NCBI RefSeq assembly: GCF_900091955.1
Contig: NZ_FMDF01000168.1
Location: 1-64,000, forward strand
Source of the DNA: Streptomyces sp. Ncost-T10-10d
GTDB lineage: Bacteria; Actinomycetota; Actinomycetes; Streptomycetales; Streptomycetaceae
Length of the DNA: 64,000 bases
Reading direction: 5' to 3'
Of the stretch, positions 25,591-35,101 are shown in pieces; positions within the stretch are counted from its first letter, which is position 1, and each line of letters starts with the position of its first letter. Below the pieces are notes generated by a model. That model ran no database searches, was not told the DNA's origin, and saw only the letters and a program-made list of their open reading frames with translations. The translations under genes were made by a program, and so were the position numbers.

Positions 25591-27356
25591 TTCTCAGCCC
25601 CTTCGGCAGGTTCTTCGGAGGATTCTTCGACGGAGTCGGATCCGGGGTCGGTGTCGGGGCCGGGCGCGGTGGGCGCGACGGCGTTGAGCGTGACCGCGAG
25701 ATCGGCCAGCTCCTCGGGAAGCTTCGCGGACTCGCTGCGGCCGAGACCCGCCATTTCGACGACGGTGACGCCGTCCGCACCGCGTACGGCCCGCACCCAG
25801 ATGCGGCGCCGCTGGATGAACAGCGAGCCCGCGAGTCCGGCGATCGCGGCGACGGCGCCGGTGAGCGCCCAGCCGCTGGCGGGCTGCTCGGAGATCTGGA
25901 AGCTGGCCCACTCCTCGACGCCCTCGAAGGTGATCGAGCCTGCGCCGTCGGGCAGCTTCATCGTGTCGCCGACCGCCAGGCGCTGCTTGAGCTGGTTGCC
26001 CTTGCTGTCCTTGAATTCCTTCATCTTGGACTTGTCGAGCTGGTACACGTTCTGCGCCAGCCCGGAGTCCGGCCCCAGGTAGCCGTGGTAGCCGTTGAGG
26101 GCGAGCCGCGGATTGTCGGCGGCGGGGAACTGGGAGAACATCGTGCCCTGGTTGTCGCCCGCGAAGCTCGGCACGAAGAAGGCCTGGAAGCCCAGCTGGG
26201 TCTTCTTGCCGTTCTCGTCGCGGTAACCGTCCAGCACCTTGATCGCACCGGTCGAGGTGACGTTGTTGTCGATGGGCAGCAGCGGTACGGCGTTGCGGTA
26301 GACCACCTTGCCGCTGCCGTCCTTGACGGAGACGACGGGCGCGTAGCCGTGCGCGTTCAGATAGACCTTGGTGCCGTCGATGACGAGGGGCTCGTTGACC
26401 TTGATGACGGTCTTCTGCGGCTTGCCGTACGCGCCCTGCTCGTACGTCACATGGGCCTCGTAGGTCCGGGGCGTACCGATCTGGGGGCCGCTGCGCTCGT
26501 ACGTACCGGTGAACTTGTCGAGCTTGAAGCTGAAGGGGACGAGCGAGTCGCTGTCGAACAGCGAACCCGACTTGAAGTCGTCGTACTGCGTCAGCGTGTT
26601 GGAGAAGCCGTCGCCCTCGACGATCAGCTTGGCGCCCTCGGACTTGAAGAGCTGTCCGAAGGCGAACGCCACCAGCATCACGATCAGCGCGATGTGGAAG
26701 ATCAGGTTCCCGGCCTCGCGCAGGTAGCCCTTCTCGGCGGCGACCGCGTCCCCCGCGGTGTGCGCGCGGTAGCGGCGCCTGCGCATCATGGCGAGCGCGG
26801 CCTCGCGGACCTGCTCGGGCTCGGCCTCGGTGCGCCAGGTGGTGTACGCGGGCAGCCGGGTCAGGCGCCTCGGGGCACCCGGCGGGCGGCTGCGCAGCTG
26901 GCCGATGAACTGGCCGGTGCGCGGGACGATGCAGCCGATGAGCGAGATGAACAGCAGGATGTAGATCGCGGAGAACCACACCGAGCTGTAGACGTCGAAG
27001 AACTGGAGCTTCTCGTAGATCGGCGTGACGGTGGTATGGGCGTCCTTGAAGGTCTGCACCTTCAGTTCGTCGACGCTGTTCTGCGGGATCAGCGAGCCGG
27101 GGACGGCGCCGAGCGACAGCAGGAAGAGCAGGATCAGCGCAACCCGCATCGAGGTGAGCTGCCGCCAGAACCAGCGGACCCAGCCGATGACGCCCATGGC
27201 CGGCAGACCGGCCGCGCTCTCCTCGCGGGGGGCGGTGGAGAGCTGGGAGCCGGCCGCACCGAGTTCGCGGGCGTTCTCCCGGTCCTGCTCGTCCCGGATC
27301 TCCCGCTCGTCCCGGTGCTCGCGCTCCGGGGCCGGGTTGGACTTGGTGTTGCTCAT
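25587..27356 (-). CDS. resB: Cytochrome c biogenesis protein ResB (Ccs1)
   Basis: A 589-residue protein. After a charged N-terminal tail come three membrane helices (about 75-95, 130-150 and 220-240), a large extracytoplasmic domain, and a last helix (SGWALTGAVAAIAGLAGSLF) before an acidic C-terminal tail. This is the ResB/Ccs1 topology. With CcsB it delivers heme and ligates it to apocytochrome c. The ATG at 27356 lies 5 bp after the ccdA stop. The much longer open frame upstream is a shadow of ccdA. Confidence 0.95.
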   Translation of the reverse strand: MSNTKSNPAPEREHRDEREIRDEQDRENARELGAAGSQLSTAPREESAAGLPAMGVIGWVRWFWRQLTSMRVALILLFLLSLGAVPGSLIPQNSVDELKVQTFKDAHTTVTPIYEKLQFFDVYSSVWFSAIYILLFISLIGCIVPRTGQFIGQLRSRPPGAPRRLTRLPAYTTWRTEAEPEQVREAALAMMRRRRYRAHTAGDAVAAEKGYLREAGNLIFHIALIVMLVAFAFGQLFKSEGAKLIVEGDGFSNTLTQYDDFKSGSLFDSDSLVPFSFKLDKFTGTYERSGPQIGTPRTYEAHVTYEQGAYGKPQKTVIKVNEPLVIDGTKVYLNAHGYAPVVSVKDGSGKVVYRNAVPLLPIDNNVTSTGAIKVLDGYRDENGKKTQLGFQAFFVPSFAGDNQGTMFSQFPAADNPRLALNGYHGYLGPDSGLAQNVYQLDKSKMKEFKDSKGNQLKQRLAVGDTMKLPDGAGSITFEGVEEWASFQISEQPASGWALTGAVAAIAGLAGSLFIQRRRIWVRAVRGADGVTVVEMAGLGRSESAKLPEELADLAVTLNAVAPTAPGPDTDPGSDSVEESSEEPAEGAEK

Positions 27357-27361
27357 GGAAC

Positions 27362-28126
27362 TCAGATCCCCACAGTGAAGCCGTTGGACCAGCCCTGCAA
27401 TTCCTGCATCATGGTGTCCCAGACGCCGGTCAGCAGGAGCAGCCCGGTCGCGATCATCATGACGCCGCCGATCCGCATGACCCATGCGTAGTGGCGCTTG
27501 ACCCAGCCGAAGGCGCCGAGCGCCTTGCGGAAGGCGACCGCCGCGAGCACGAAGGGCAGGCCGAGCCCGAGGCAGTACGCGACGGTCAGTATCGCCCCGC
27601 GTCCGGCGGTGCCCTGGTCCATCGCGAGGATGCTCACCGAACTGAGCGTCGGGCCGAGGCACGGGGTCCAGCCGATCCCGAAGAGGGCGCCCAGCAGTGG
27701 TGCGCCCGCCAGCCCGGTCACCGGCCTCTTGTGGATGCGGAATTCGCGCTGCGTCATCCACGGCATCAGACCCATGAAGAAGATCCCCATCAGGATCATC
27801 AGCACGCCGAGGATCTTGGTGAGCGTCCCGCTGTGCTCCTGGAGGGTGTCGCCGAAGAAGCCGAAGAGCGCGCCGCCGGAGACGAACACGGCGGTGAAGC
27901 CGAGCACGAAGAGCGAGGCGCCCACGACCATCCGCCCCCGCTTGGCCTGCGCCAGGTCCGTGCCGCTGACCCCGGTGACGTAACTGAGGTAACCGGGGAC
28001 GAGCGGCAGGACGCACGGCGAGAAGAACGAGACCAGACCGGCGAGTACGGCGAGGGGCAGGGCGACGATCAGCGCCCCGTCCACGATGGTCGAGTTCTCG
28101 CCCTGGAGCGCGGCAAGGGTGTGCAC
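27362..28126 (-). CDS. ccdA: Cytochrome c biogenesis thiol transporter CcdA
   Basis: A 254-residue, six-helix membrane protein. The redox cysteines are Cys38 (FFSPCVLPLVPGYLSYVTG) and Cys156 (GWTPCLGPT). It passes reducing equivalents from cytoplasmic thioredoxin to ResA, keeping apocytochrome CxxCH cysteines reduced. The GTG start is 4 bp after the resA stop, and the GGAG site lies within the resA end. Confidence 0.95.
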   Translation of the reverse strand: MHTLAALQGENSTIVDGALIVALPLAVLAGLVSFFSPCVLPLVPGYLSYVTGVSGTDLAQAKRGRMVVGASLFVLGFTAVFVSGGALFGFFGDTLQEHSGTLTKILGVLMILMGIFFMGLMPWMTQREFRIHKRPVTGLAGAPLLGALFGIGWTPCLGPTLSSVSILAMDQGTAGRGAILTVAYCLGLGLPFVLAAVAFRKALGAFGWVKRHYAWVMRIGGVMMIATGLLLLTGVWDTMMQELQGWSNGFTVGI

Positions 28127-28130
28127 GGAA

Positions 28131-28742
28131 TCACTTCTCCGCGATCAGCGGGTCGATCATCTTGTGCAGCTTGTCGGCGTCGAGCGCGGCCAGCGAACGG
28201 GCGGCGATCTTCCCGTCCCGGTCGAGCACCACGGTCGACGGAATGGCCTGCGGACGCAGCGTGCCCTTGGGGAAGCGCAGCATGAGCTTGCCGGTCGGGT
28301 CGTAGAGGCTCGGGTAGGGGACCCCGTAGTCCTTCTCGAAGCTGATCGCGGGGCCCTTCTTGGGGTCCCGGGTGTTGATCCCGACGAACTGGACGCCCTT
28401 GTCCTTCGTCTCCTTCGCCACCCTCGCGAAGTACTGGGCCTCCAGACGGCAGGGTCCGCACCACGAACCCCACATGTTCAGTACGACGACCTTGCCCTTG
28501 TAGTCGGCGACGTCGAGCTGCTTGCCGTCGAGGGTCTCACCGTCGAGCTTCGGGGCGGCCTTGCGGTCCCCCTTGGCCACGGTGGAGATTCCGCCACTGC
28601 CCGTGACGAAGTTCGTGTTGCCACCGCCACCGACCTTGTTGTCGTCGCCACCGCACGCCGTCAGCGTGAGTGCGAGTGCGACGACCGCTGCGGGGGCGGC
28701 GAGCAGGGTGAAGCGGCGTCGAGGTGCGCGGCCATAGCTCAT
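28131..28742 (-). CDS. resA: Thioredoxin-like lipoprotein ResA/TlpA
   Basis: A 203-residue protein with a lipoprotein signal (lipobox LTAC, Cys30) and a thioredoxin fold with active site WCGPC (Cys95, Cys98). The cis-proline region is IPSTVVLDRDG. It would reduce apocytochrome c on the outer face of the membrane using electrons from CcdA. It is the first gene of the ccs operon. No strong Shine-Dalgarno is seen before the ATG at 28742, but the signal peptide makes this start convincing. Confidence 0.94.
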   Translation of the reverse strand: MSYGRAPRRRFTLLAAPAAVVALALTLTACGGDDNKVGGGGNTNFVTGSGGISTVAKGDRKAAPKLDGETLDGKQLDVADYKGKVVVLNMWGSWCGPCRLEAQYFARVAKETKDKGVQFVGINTRDPKKGPAISFEKDYGVPYPSLYDPTGKLMLRFPKGTLRPQAIPSTVVLDRDGKIAARSLAALDADKLHKMIDPLIAEK

Positions 28743-28775
28743 GTGAAAAGTTTCGCATGGCGGTTCCGGCGATCT

Positions 28776-28797
28776 CGGGCACCCCCCTCGGTGCCCG
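28776..28797 (-). terminator. Hairpin between the deacetylase gene and resA
   Basis: Perfect 8-bp arms (28776-28783 and 28790-28797) with a 6-nt loop lie 13 bp past the deacetylase stop and 34 bp before the resA start. It probably terminates the deacetylase message, or acts as an attenuator for the ccs operon. Confidence 0.6.
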
Positions 28798-28809
28798 TAA
28801 AGCCCGTTG

Positions 28810-30053
28810 TCAGGCCTGTTTAAAGAAGGCGTTCCAGCCGCCTTCGGGCGACTGTCCGACTCCCAGCGTACGGAGCTTGTCGAGCACGGCCGGGGTCTGG
28901 ACGTCGAGCCAGTCGACGAACTGCTTGAAGGAGACGAGCCGCACATCCGGCTTCCCCGCGATTTTCTTGAGCGCTTCCTCGACCGCGTCCATATAGATGC
29001 CGCCGTTCCACTCCTCGAAATGGTTTCCGATGTAGAAGGGTGCGCGATTCGTCGTGTACGCGCGGTTGAAACCGGCGAGATACGACTGGGCGGCCTGCTT
29101 GCGCCAGGCCGGATAACGCGAAGGCATGCCCTTGGTCGAATTCACCGACTGGTTGGCGAGGATGTTGTAGTCCATCGAAAGGACTTCGAAGGAGTGCCCC
29201 GGGAACGGCATGCCCTGCAGCGGCAGATCCCACACGCCCTGACGCTTCTGGGGCCACACCTGGGTACCACCGGGCGAGCTGGCGTCGTAGCGCCAGCCGA
29301 GCTTGCGCGCCGTGGGCAGCAGATTGTCCTGGCCGAGCAGACAGGGAGTGCGGCCGCCGACCAGTTCCTTGCGGTAGTCGAAAGGCAGCGGATCGAGGTC
29401 GCTCCAGCCGGTGTTGGTGCGCCATTCGGTGACGAAGGAGACCGCCTGATCGATTTCGCTCTGCCACTGGGAGGCCGACCAGTTCGCGACCGATCCGGAA
29501 CCGCCGCAGAAATGCCCGTTGAAGTGGGTGCCTATCTCATGTCCGTCGAACCAGGCCTGACGGACACACTTCAGCGTCTCCTTTATGTGGTCATCGGTGA
29601 GATAACCGATGTCGGAAGCGCCGATCGGGTTGTTGGGCGGCCGGTACTTGGACTTCTTCGACTCGGGCAGCAGATAGAGGCCGGAGAGGAAGAAGGTCAT
29701 GGACGCCTCGTGATCCTTGGCGAGTTCCAGAAAGCGCGGGAAGAGCCCGTTGCCGACCTCGCCCGCCCCGTCCCAGGAAAAGATCACGAACTGCGGTGGC
29801 GTCTGCCCGGGTTCGAGCGGAACCGGCGCGGAGGGCTGGTGCGGCTGCTTCCCGGTGTCCGCGGTGGAACCGTCGCCTATCTCGCGGACGTCCTTCTTCG
29901 CGGGTCCGGCCCCCGGGTGTGCCCGTCGGCACCCTTCTCCCCCGTACCGGCGCCCGGCAGGCCCGTATCGGAGGAACCGCACCCCGTCAGACCGATGGCG
30001 GCCGCGGCCCCAAGCCCGGCTCCGAGCAGACCCCTTCGGCTGATGTCGCGCAT
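28810..30053 (-). CDS. Polysaccharide deacetylase-like lipoprotein, frameshifted in this sequence
   Basis: The ATG at 30053 (GGGGAA 5 nt upstream) begins MRDISRRGLLGAGLGAAAAI, then LTGC: a twin-arginine signal with a lipobox. This frame hits a stop about 50 codons later. The body of the protein (PAKKDVREIGDGSTA onward, about 365 residues) is in another frame. One extra base in the five-base run at 29910-29914 joins them seamlessly. The body shows NodB-like features: FVIFSWDGAGEVGNG (catalytic Asp) and HEIGTHFNGHF (metal histidines). It would deacetylate cell-wall glycan outside the membrane. It lies between the histidine phosphatase gene and the ccs operon. Confidence 0.75.
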
Positions 30054-30266
30054 GAATTCCCCATCTGCGGTCGTTTTGCCTCAAGTCCATACAAACTGAC
30101 AAAGGCTTAGATGAGGGAAGCAGCACAAGGGTTCCGCCATTTAGCATATTTTTCTGTGTGCGACCAGACCTCGGCCTTGGTCGAACGCATGACCGAGCGA
30201 GCTGGACGCGGCGGGAGCAGGGCTCAACCGCCACCTCGGAGCGCCGGTCCCGTGACGGCGGCAAAA
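30054..30266 (-). promoter_or_regulatory. AT-rich leader and promoter region of the deacetylase gene
   Basis: No gene is visible. The stretch 30095-30160 is unusually AT-rich, with TATGCTAAAT and TTGTCA/TATGGA-like elements reading leftward toward the ATG at 30053. The exact promoter cannot be placed. Confidence 0.35.
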
Positions 30267-30301
30267 CGCCGGACGGGCGAAAAGATCTAGCCCGTCCGGC
30301 G
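30267..30301 (-). terminator. Strong terminator downstream of the histidine phosphatase gene
   Basis: Perfect 12-bp arms (30267-30278 and 30290-30301) with an 11-nt A-rich loop lie about 105 bp past the phosphatase stop. The right arm continues into GATTGAGGAC; I remember very similar GTCCGGCGATTGAGGAC stretches as frequent between Streptomyces genes (recollection, not searched). Confidence 0.75.
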
Positions 30302-30405
30302 ATTGAGGACAAACCGGCAACCGGACGACCAAGGAAGCCGGCAGGCCGGACCCGGGGCTGGGGCTCGGGCGCACTCCACCCCACACCCCGCCGGCCCCGG
30401 GCCGG

Positions 30406-31098
30406 CTACGCGCCGAACGCCTTCGACTTCCCCTTCACCGGCTTCGCACCGGCCCGCAGATGCGCCGGCACCAGATCCCGCGCCGGCTCCGTGTACCCGA
30501 CCGACACGATCTTGTCGCCCTGGTACGTGAAGCTGGTCAGCGAAGCGAGCGTGCACTGCCGCTTGCGCGGGTCGTGCCACAGCCGCCGCCGCTCCACGAA
30601 ACTGCGCACGATCCAGATCGGCAGCTGATGGCTGACACACACCGCCTCGTGCCCGCGCGCCGCGTCACGCGCGGCGTCCAGGGCGCCCATCATCCGTACG
30701 ACCTGCTCGATGTACGGCTCGCCCCACGACGGCCGGAACGGATTCGTCAGGTGCTTCCAGTTGTCCGGCTTGCGCAGCGCCCCGTCACCGACCCCGAAGG
30801 TCTTGCCCTCGAAGACGTTGGCGGCCTCGATGAGCCGCTCGTCGGTGGCCAGGTCCAGGCCGTGCGTCTTGGCGATCGGTGTGGCCGTCTCCTGGGCGCG
30901 CTCCAGCGGGGAGGCGACGACATGGGTGATGTCGCGGCCTTCCAGGTGCTCGGCGACCCGGTCGGCCATCTGCCGGCCGAGCTCGGAGAGGTGGTAGCCG
31001 GGGCGGCGCCCGTAGAGCACGCCCTCCGGGTTGTGCACCTCGCCGTGCCGCATGAGATGGACGACGGTGATGTCCTTGCGGTTTCCGTTCTCGCTCAT
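30406..31098 (-). CDS. Histidine phosphatase (phosphoglycerate mutase-like)
   Basis: A 230-residue enzyme with the phosphohistidine motif HLMRHGEVHNP (Arg17-His18-Gly19) and a second catalytic histidine in VCVSHQLPIW. It belongs to the broad dPGM/acid phosphatase superfamily; the substrate is not evident. Its ATG overlaps the hemL stop by 4 bp, so it is translationally coupled to hemL, a conserved Streptomyces arrangement. Confidence 0.92.
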   Translation of the reverse strand: MSENGNRKDITVVHLMRHGEVHNPEGVLYGRRPGYHLSELGRQMADRVAEHLEGRDITHVVASPLERAQETATPIAKTHGLDLATDERLIEAANVFEGKTFGVGDGALRKPDNWKHLTNPFRPSWGEPYIEQVVRMMGALDAARDAARGHEAVCVSHQLPIWIVRSFVERRRLWHDPRKRQCTLASLTSFTYQGDKIVSVGYTEPARDLVPAHLRAGAKPVKGKSKAFGA

Positions 31099-32411
31099 GC
31101 GGTGGCCTCCGATGCGGCGCGGGCAGCGGCGGGCAGGGCGGCGGCGATGCGTTCGACGGCCTGCGTGTCGTGGGCGGTGGAGACGAACCAGGACTCGAAG
31201 GCGGACGGCGGCAGGTAGACGCCCTGCGACAGCATCGAGTGGAAGAAGGCGGTGAAGCGGAAAGCTTCCTGCTGCTTCGCGTCCTCGTAGTTCCGCACCG
31301 GCCGGTCGGTGAAGAAGACGGAGAACATGTTGCTCGCCGCCTGCACGGTGTGGGCCACACCTTCCTTCGCGAGCGCCTCGCCGACCAGACCGCGGATCTC
31401 CGCGGAGACGGCGTCCACCTTCGCGTACGCGGCGTCGTCGAGCAGTCGCAGCTGGGCGAGACCGGCGGCGGTGGCGACCGGGTTACCGGAGAGAGTGCCC
31501 GCCTGGTAGACGGGACCGACCGGGGCGAGGTGCGCCATCACGTCCGCACGCCCGCCGAAGGCCGCGGCCGGGAAGCCGCCGCCCATGACCTTGCCGAAGG
31601 TCATCAGGTCGGGCCGCACCCCGTCGACGCCGAACCAGCCGGCCTTCGAGGTACGGAAACCGGTCATGACCTCGTCGGAGATGTAGAGCGCACCGTTGGC
31701 GGCGCAGATCTCCTTGAGCCCGGCATTGAACCCGTCCAGCGGCGGTACTACGCCCATGTTGCCCGGCGACGCCTCGGTGATCACACAGGCGATCTCGCCG
31801 GGCTGGGCGGCGAACGCCTCCCGCACGGCGTCCAGGTCGTTGTACGGCAGCACGATCGTGTCGCCGGCCTGCGCACCGGTGACCCCCGGGGTGTCCGGAA
31901 GGCCGAAGGTCGCGACCCCGGACCCGGCGGCGGCGAGCAGTGCGTCGACGTGGCCGTGGTAGCAGCCGGCGAACTTCACCACCTTGGCCCGGCCGGTGAA
32001 CCCGCGGGCGAGACGGATCGCGGACATGGTCGCCTCGGTGCCGGACGACACCAGCCGCACCTGCTCCACGGGCTCGACCCGGGCCACGATCTCCTCGGCG
32101 AGCGCGACCTCGCCCTCACCGGGCGTACCGAACGAGGTGCCGCGGGCGACGGCCTCCTGGACTGCGGCGATGACCTCGGGGTGGGAATGGCCGAGGATCA
32201 TCGGCCCCCACGAGCACACGAGGTCGACATACTCACGGCCGTCGGCATCGGTGAGATACGGACCGGTACCGGACACCATGAAGCGGGGCGTACCGCCCAC
32301 GGCCCGGAAGGCACGGACGGGAGAGTTCACGCCGCCGGGCGTCACGAGGGACGCGCGGTCGAAAAGCGTCTGCGAAACTGGGGCGTCATAGGGAAAGCTC
32401 ACACAAGCCAT
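31095..32411 (-). CDS. hemL: Glutamate-1-semialdehyde 2,1-aminomutase HemL
   Basis: A 438-residue class-III aminotransferase that converts glutamate-1-semialdehyde to 5-aminolevulinate in C5 heme synthesis. The PLP lysine is Lys274 in TFGKVMGGGFP. SSGTEATMSAIRLAR binds the cofactor phosphate and CYHGHVD is typical of HemL. Proximity to the ccs operon links heme supply with cytochrome c maturation. The ATG at 32411 lacks an obvious Shine-Dalgarno; a GTG 9 nt further in is an alternative. It is divergent from a conserved unknown. Confidence 0.95.
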   Translation of the reverse strand: MACVSFPYDAPVSQTLFDRASLVTPGGVNSPVRAFRAVGGTPRFMVSGTGPYLTDADGREYVDLVCSWGPMILGHSHPEVIAAVQEAVARGTSFGTPGEGEVALAEEIVARVEPVEQVRLVSSGTEATMSAIRLARGFTGRAKVVKFAGCYHGHVDALLAAAGSGVATFGLPDTPGVTGAQAGDTIVLPYNDLDAVREAFAAQPGEIACVITEASPGNMGVVPPLDGFNAGLKEICAANGALYISDEVMTGFRTSKAGWFGVDGVRPDLMTFGKVMGGGFPAAAFGGRADVMAHLAPVGPVYQAGTLSGNPVATAAGLAQLRLLDDAAYAKVDAVSAEIRGLVGEALAKEGVAHTVQAASNMFSVFFTDRPVRNYEDAKQQEAFRFTAFFHSMLSQGVYLPPSAFESWFVSTAHDTQAVERIAAALPAAARAASEATA

Positions 32412-32540
32412 GGTGTCAGAGCCACGGACGGTCTTGCGGACAGGTGTTTCACCGCACGCCCGTGGGGGAGGTCACTGAGACGATGATCGGGTTGCGCGGC
32501 GGGGGCTGTGTCTCCTAAGTAGTAGTCGGGTGGATGAGAT

Positions 32541-33131
32541 ATGCATCGCGGTGGCGGAGTGGGCGAAGGGACCGACGACCTGGGGCCCGAGCCTTCCCGG
32601 CGGGGTCGGCACCGGCGTGAGGCGGAACGCAAGCAGGGAATACAGGCCGGTGGCACGCAGGGTGTCGGAGCCGGAAGCAGGAGTGGTGGCCGGGTGGGGG
32701 TGACCTACAAGTATTTCGGTGCCCCCGACGGGGCGACCGCGGCACGGGTGCCCATTTCGATGCGCCCCGAGGAGCTCGGCGGCGACGAGCTGGGCATGGG
32801 CGGCATGTTCACCAAGATCAAGCCGGAGACGGTGGCGGCGATGGTCCTCACCGGCATCCAGGGCATACCCCTGCACAAGGTCCCACCGCTGGAACTGGTC
32901 GTGCTGCACCCCGACTACGCGGTGGTCAAGCTCCCGATGACGGTCGTCGACCCGCTGCGCGGCGTGGGCGAGGAGTCGGTGGGTGCCGCAGCCTTCATCT
33001 GGTCCACGGTCCCGGACCGCGGCGGCCCGCGCGACGCGTTCAACGTCTACCAACTGCTGCACGAGTGGCAGGATTTCAGCCATCGTCTGCATGACGCGGG
33101 GCATCAGGCGTACTGCCTGGTCTGGCCCTGA
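32541..33131 (+). CDS. Conserved protein of unknown function next to hemL
   Basis: A 196-residue protein. The first ~50 residues are charged and low in complexity. The remainder is an ordered domain (TYKYFGAPDGATAARVPISM, then TVAAMVLTGIQGIPLHKVPP) ending in AFNVYQLLHEWQDFSHRLHD. There is no signal peptide or membrane helix. A GGGTGGA site lies about 8 nt before the ATG; a GTG just before TYKYFG would omit the low-complexity head. I do not recognise a family. It is divergent from hemL across 129 bp. Confidence 0.75.
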   Translation: MHRGGGVGEGTDDLGPEPSRRGRHRREAERKQGIQAGGTQGVGAGSRSGGRVGVTYKYFGAPDGATAARVPISMRPEELGGDELGMGGMFTKIKPETVAAMVLTGIQGIPLHKVPPLELVVLHPDYAVVKLPMTVVDPLRGVGEESVGAAAFIWSTVPDRGGPRDAFNVYQLLHEWQDFSHRLHDAGHQAYCLVWP

Positions 33132-33406
33132 CCCGGATTTCCATTCAGTACGGACGGCCCTCCGGAGAGCTTGCCCCTTGCGCGGGGGGCTGTCCGGGAA
33201 CGCCCGTCAGGCCGCGTCGCCGGCAGACACTTCGAAACGGTGCGGCAACGACTCGCCCGCGCCGTCGCAGCCCACGACCGGACCACCCACGCCGCAGCCC
33301 GGCCCGGAGGCCGGTCCGCCGTCACTTCCGCGGTGTCGGCGAGGGCGCCGAACGCCCCGGCCCGGCCGATGGATTCGGCGTCACCGCTGCTTCCGTGGGG
33401 TGTGGG

Positions 33407-34654
33407 TCAGCCGGCCCATCGTCCGGAGAGGAAGGTGACGGCGAAGACGGTCATCAGGGGTGCTGCGACGACGAGGTAGGCCGTCTGGATGCGGGCGTTT
33501 CGCAGGCTCCAGGCAGCGAGGCCGGTCCACAGGGGCCACCACAGGAGGGTCGCGCGGGGGATGGACGTGTACCAGTAGGAGGTGCCCAGGGCCCACAGGC
33601 TGAGGCCGATGTACACCGCTTCCGGCCAGCGCCGCTGTCGGAGCAGCAGGCCGCACAGGCCGATGCCGACCAGCATGGTGAGGAGTTCGGCCTGGCTCAT
33701 CAGGGCGTACCCGGTGCTCTGGGAGTGCCCGAAGGCGGCATGCCAGGTGTTCTGCCAGGCTTCCCAGGGGGCGTGGAAGTCGCGGTACCAGCCGCGTTCC
33801 TCGGCGTGCTTCCAGGCCATCCAGTCGCCGGTGTGCGTCTGCAGGTACCAGCTGTAGAGAAGCGGCGGGAGGGCGGGCAGGGTCAGCCAGGGAAGACGTC
33901 GCCAGTGGGCGGGGGTGCGGGCGGTGACCAGGAAGTGGACCGCGAGAGCCGCGGCGAGGAAGAGGCCGCTGACACGTACGGTGGTGGCCAGGCACGTCAG
34001 GACGGCTGCGAGCGGCCAGTTGAGGCGCTGAGCGGCCAGCCAGGCCGGCAGGGCCAGGGCGAGGAAGAGCGCTTCGGTGTAGCCGGCGGCCAGGAAGACC
34101 GCGCACGGGGAGAGCAGGAAGAACAGGGCCGCGCGCTGCCCCGCATTGTCCTGTGGCAGGTGCAGCCGGGCGATCCGGGCCAGGGCCAGTACGGCGACGC
34201 CACCGGCAACGAGGGAGATCAGCGCACCGGCCGCGGGCCAGCTCGGGACGACCGTATGGACGGCCCGTAGTACGAACGGGAAGCCGGGGAAGAAGGCTTC
34301 CCTGTTGTCCCAGCCGGATGTCCAGGGGCCGGACCCGCCCGGGAAATAGCCGTCCTGGGCTATGTGCAGGTAGTGCCACCAGTCCCAGCGCTGCCACAGT
34401 GAGAAGAACGAGGCGGCGTGGCGGGCCTGGTGGTCGTCGGCGAACAGCCGGCCGGTGCAGTAGGCGGTGATCCAGATGCCCGCGCGGGTCAGCAGGTACA
34501 GCCACAGCACCTCGCGGTCAGCGGGCTTGAGCCGGAGGAACAGCCGGCCGGAGGATGCCGTGCTCGGTGACGGTGTATCGCGGGGCGGCCCGGGAACGGT
34601 CCTGGTCCGGGCCGGCGGACGTTCACGCTGCCGATGGGGGGACGAAAGGCTCAC
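33407..34654 (-). CDS. GT-C mannosyltransferase, PIG-V-like
   Basis: A 415-residue membrane protein with about nine or ten helices after a basic, proline-rich cytoplasmic tail. WQRWDWWHYLHIAQDGYF near the first loop and AFFPGFPFVLR are the PIG-V-family signature for polyprenyl-phosphate-mannose-dependent transferases. It would add mannose to a lipid or cell-envelope acceptor outside the membrane. The GTG start has AGGAG 9 nt upstream. The sigma factor and membrane protein genes follow on the same strand upstream, 78 bp away, so a common transcript is possible. The 275 bp to its right hold no clear gene. Confidence 0.85.
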   Translation of the reverse strand: MSLSSPHRQRERPPARTRTVPGPPRDTPSPSTASSGRLFLRLKPADREVLWLYLLTRAGIWITAYCTGRLFADDHQARHAASFFSLWQRWDWWHYLHIAQDGYFPGGSGPWTSGWDNREAFFPGFPFVLRAVHTVVPSWPAAGALISLVAGGVAVLALARIARLHLPQDNAGQRAALFFLLSPCAVFLAAGYTEALFLALALPAWLAAQRLNWPLAAVLTCLATTVRVSGLFLAAALAVHFLVTARTPAHWRRLPWLTLPALPPLLYSWYLQTHTGDWMAWKHAEERGWYRDFHAPWEAWQNTWHAAFGHSQSTGYALMSQAELLTMLVGIGLCGLLLRQRRWPEAVYIGLSLWALGTSYWYTSIPRATLLWWPLWTGLAAWSLRNARIQTAYLVVAAPLMTVFAVTFLSGRWAG

Positions 34655-34732
34655 AACAGGATCTCCTGCGTCGAATGCGCGTGTACCGAACGGCCCCGGG
34701 CAGACGTCGCCCGGGGCGCGGGAATCGGAAGG

Positions 34733-35101
34733 TCAGCGGGGCGGGTTGCTCTGGCTCCGGCTGGGGGTTGTCGATGTGCCCTGGCCCGGGGACGGGCTGC
34801 TCATCGGCGGCGGGCTGGTGCGGAGCGAGGAGGGCAGGGAGGGCACAGGAGAGGGCCGGGGGGTGGAAGGAGTGGTGGCCGGGACGGTGGTGCCGGTGCT
34901 GTCGGGCAGGAGTGCGGCCACGGCCGCGCCCGTGCCGGAGAAGACCAGGCAGACTCCGACAGCCAGCGCGAGGATCCGGCGCCTGCGCACTTGCTCCGCG
35001 CGCTCGGTGATGAAGGAGAGCGGAGCGGAACGGGCGCGGGACTGGCCGGTGGCGGCAGCCTCCTTGAACAGGGACCGCAGCGGGTCTTGGGGTTCAGACA
35101 C
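34733..35101 (-). CDS. Single-pass membrane protein, probable partner of the ECF sigma factor
   Basis: A 122-residue protein with a ~40-residue cytoplasmic head, one membrane helix (ILALAVGVCLVFSGTGAAVA) and a Ser/Thr/Pro-rich extracytoplasmic tail. Its GTG start overlaps the sigma factor gene by 8 bp. The position is that of an anti-sigma factor, but no zinc-binding HxxxCxxC motif is present, so regulation of the sigma factor is an inference. Confidence 0.75.
   Translation of the reverse strand: MSEPQDPLRSLFKEAAATGQSRARSAPLSFITERAEQVRRRRILALAVGVCLVFSGTGAAVAALLPDSTGTTVPATTPSTPRPSPVPSLPSSLRTSPPPMSSPSPGQGTSTTPSRSQSNPPR

Noticed and set aside
33171..33479. 102-codon rightward frame between the hemL-linked unknown and the PIG-V-like gene
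   Set aside because: No Shine-Dalgarno, Arg/Ala/Pro-rich translation, and its end overlaps the mannosyltransferase gene; possible remnant but unsupported.
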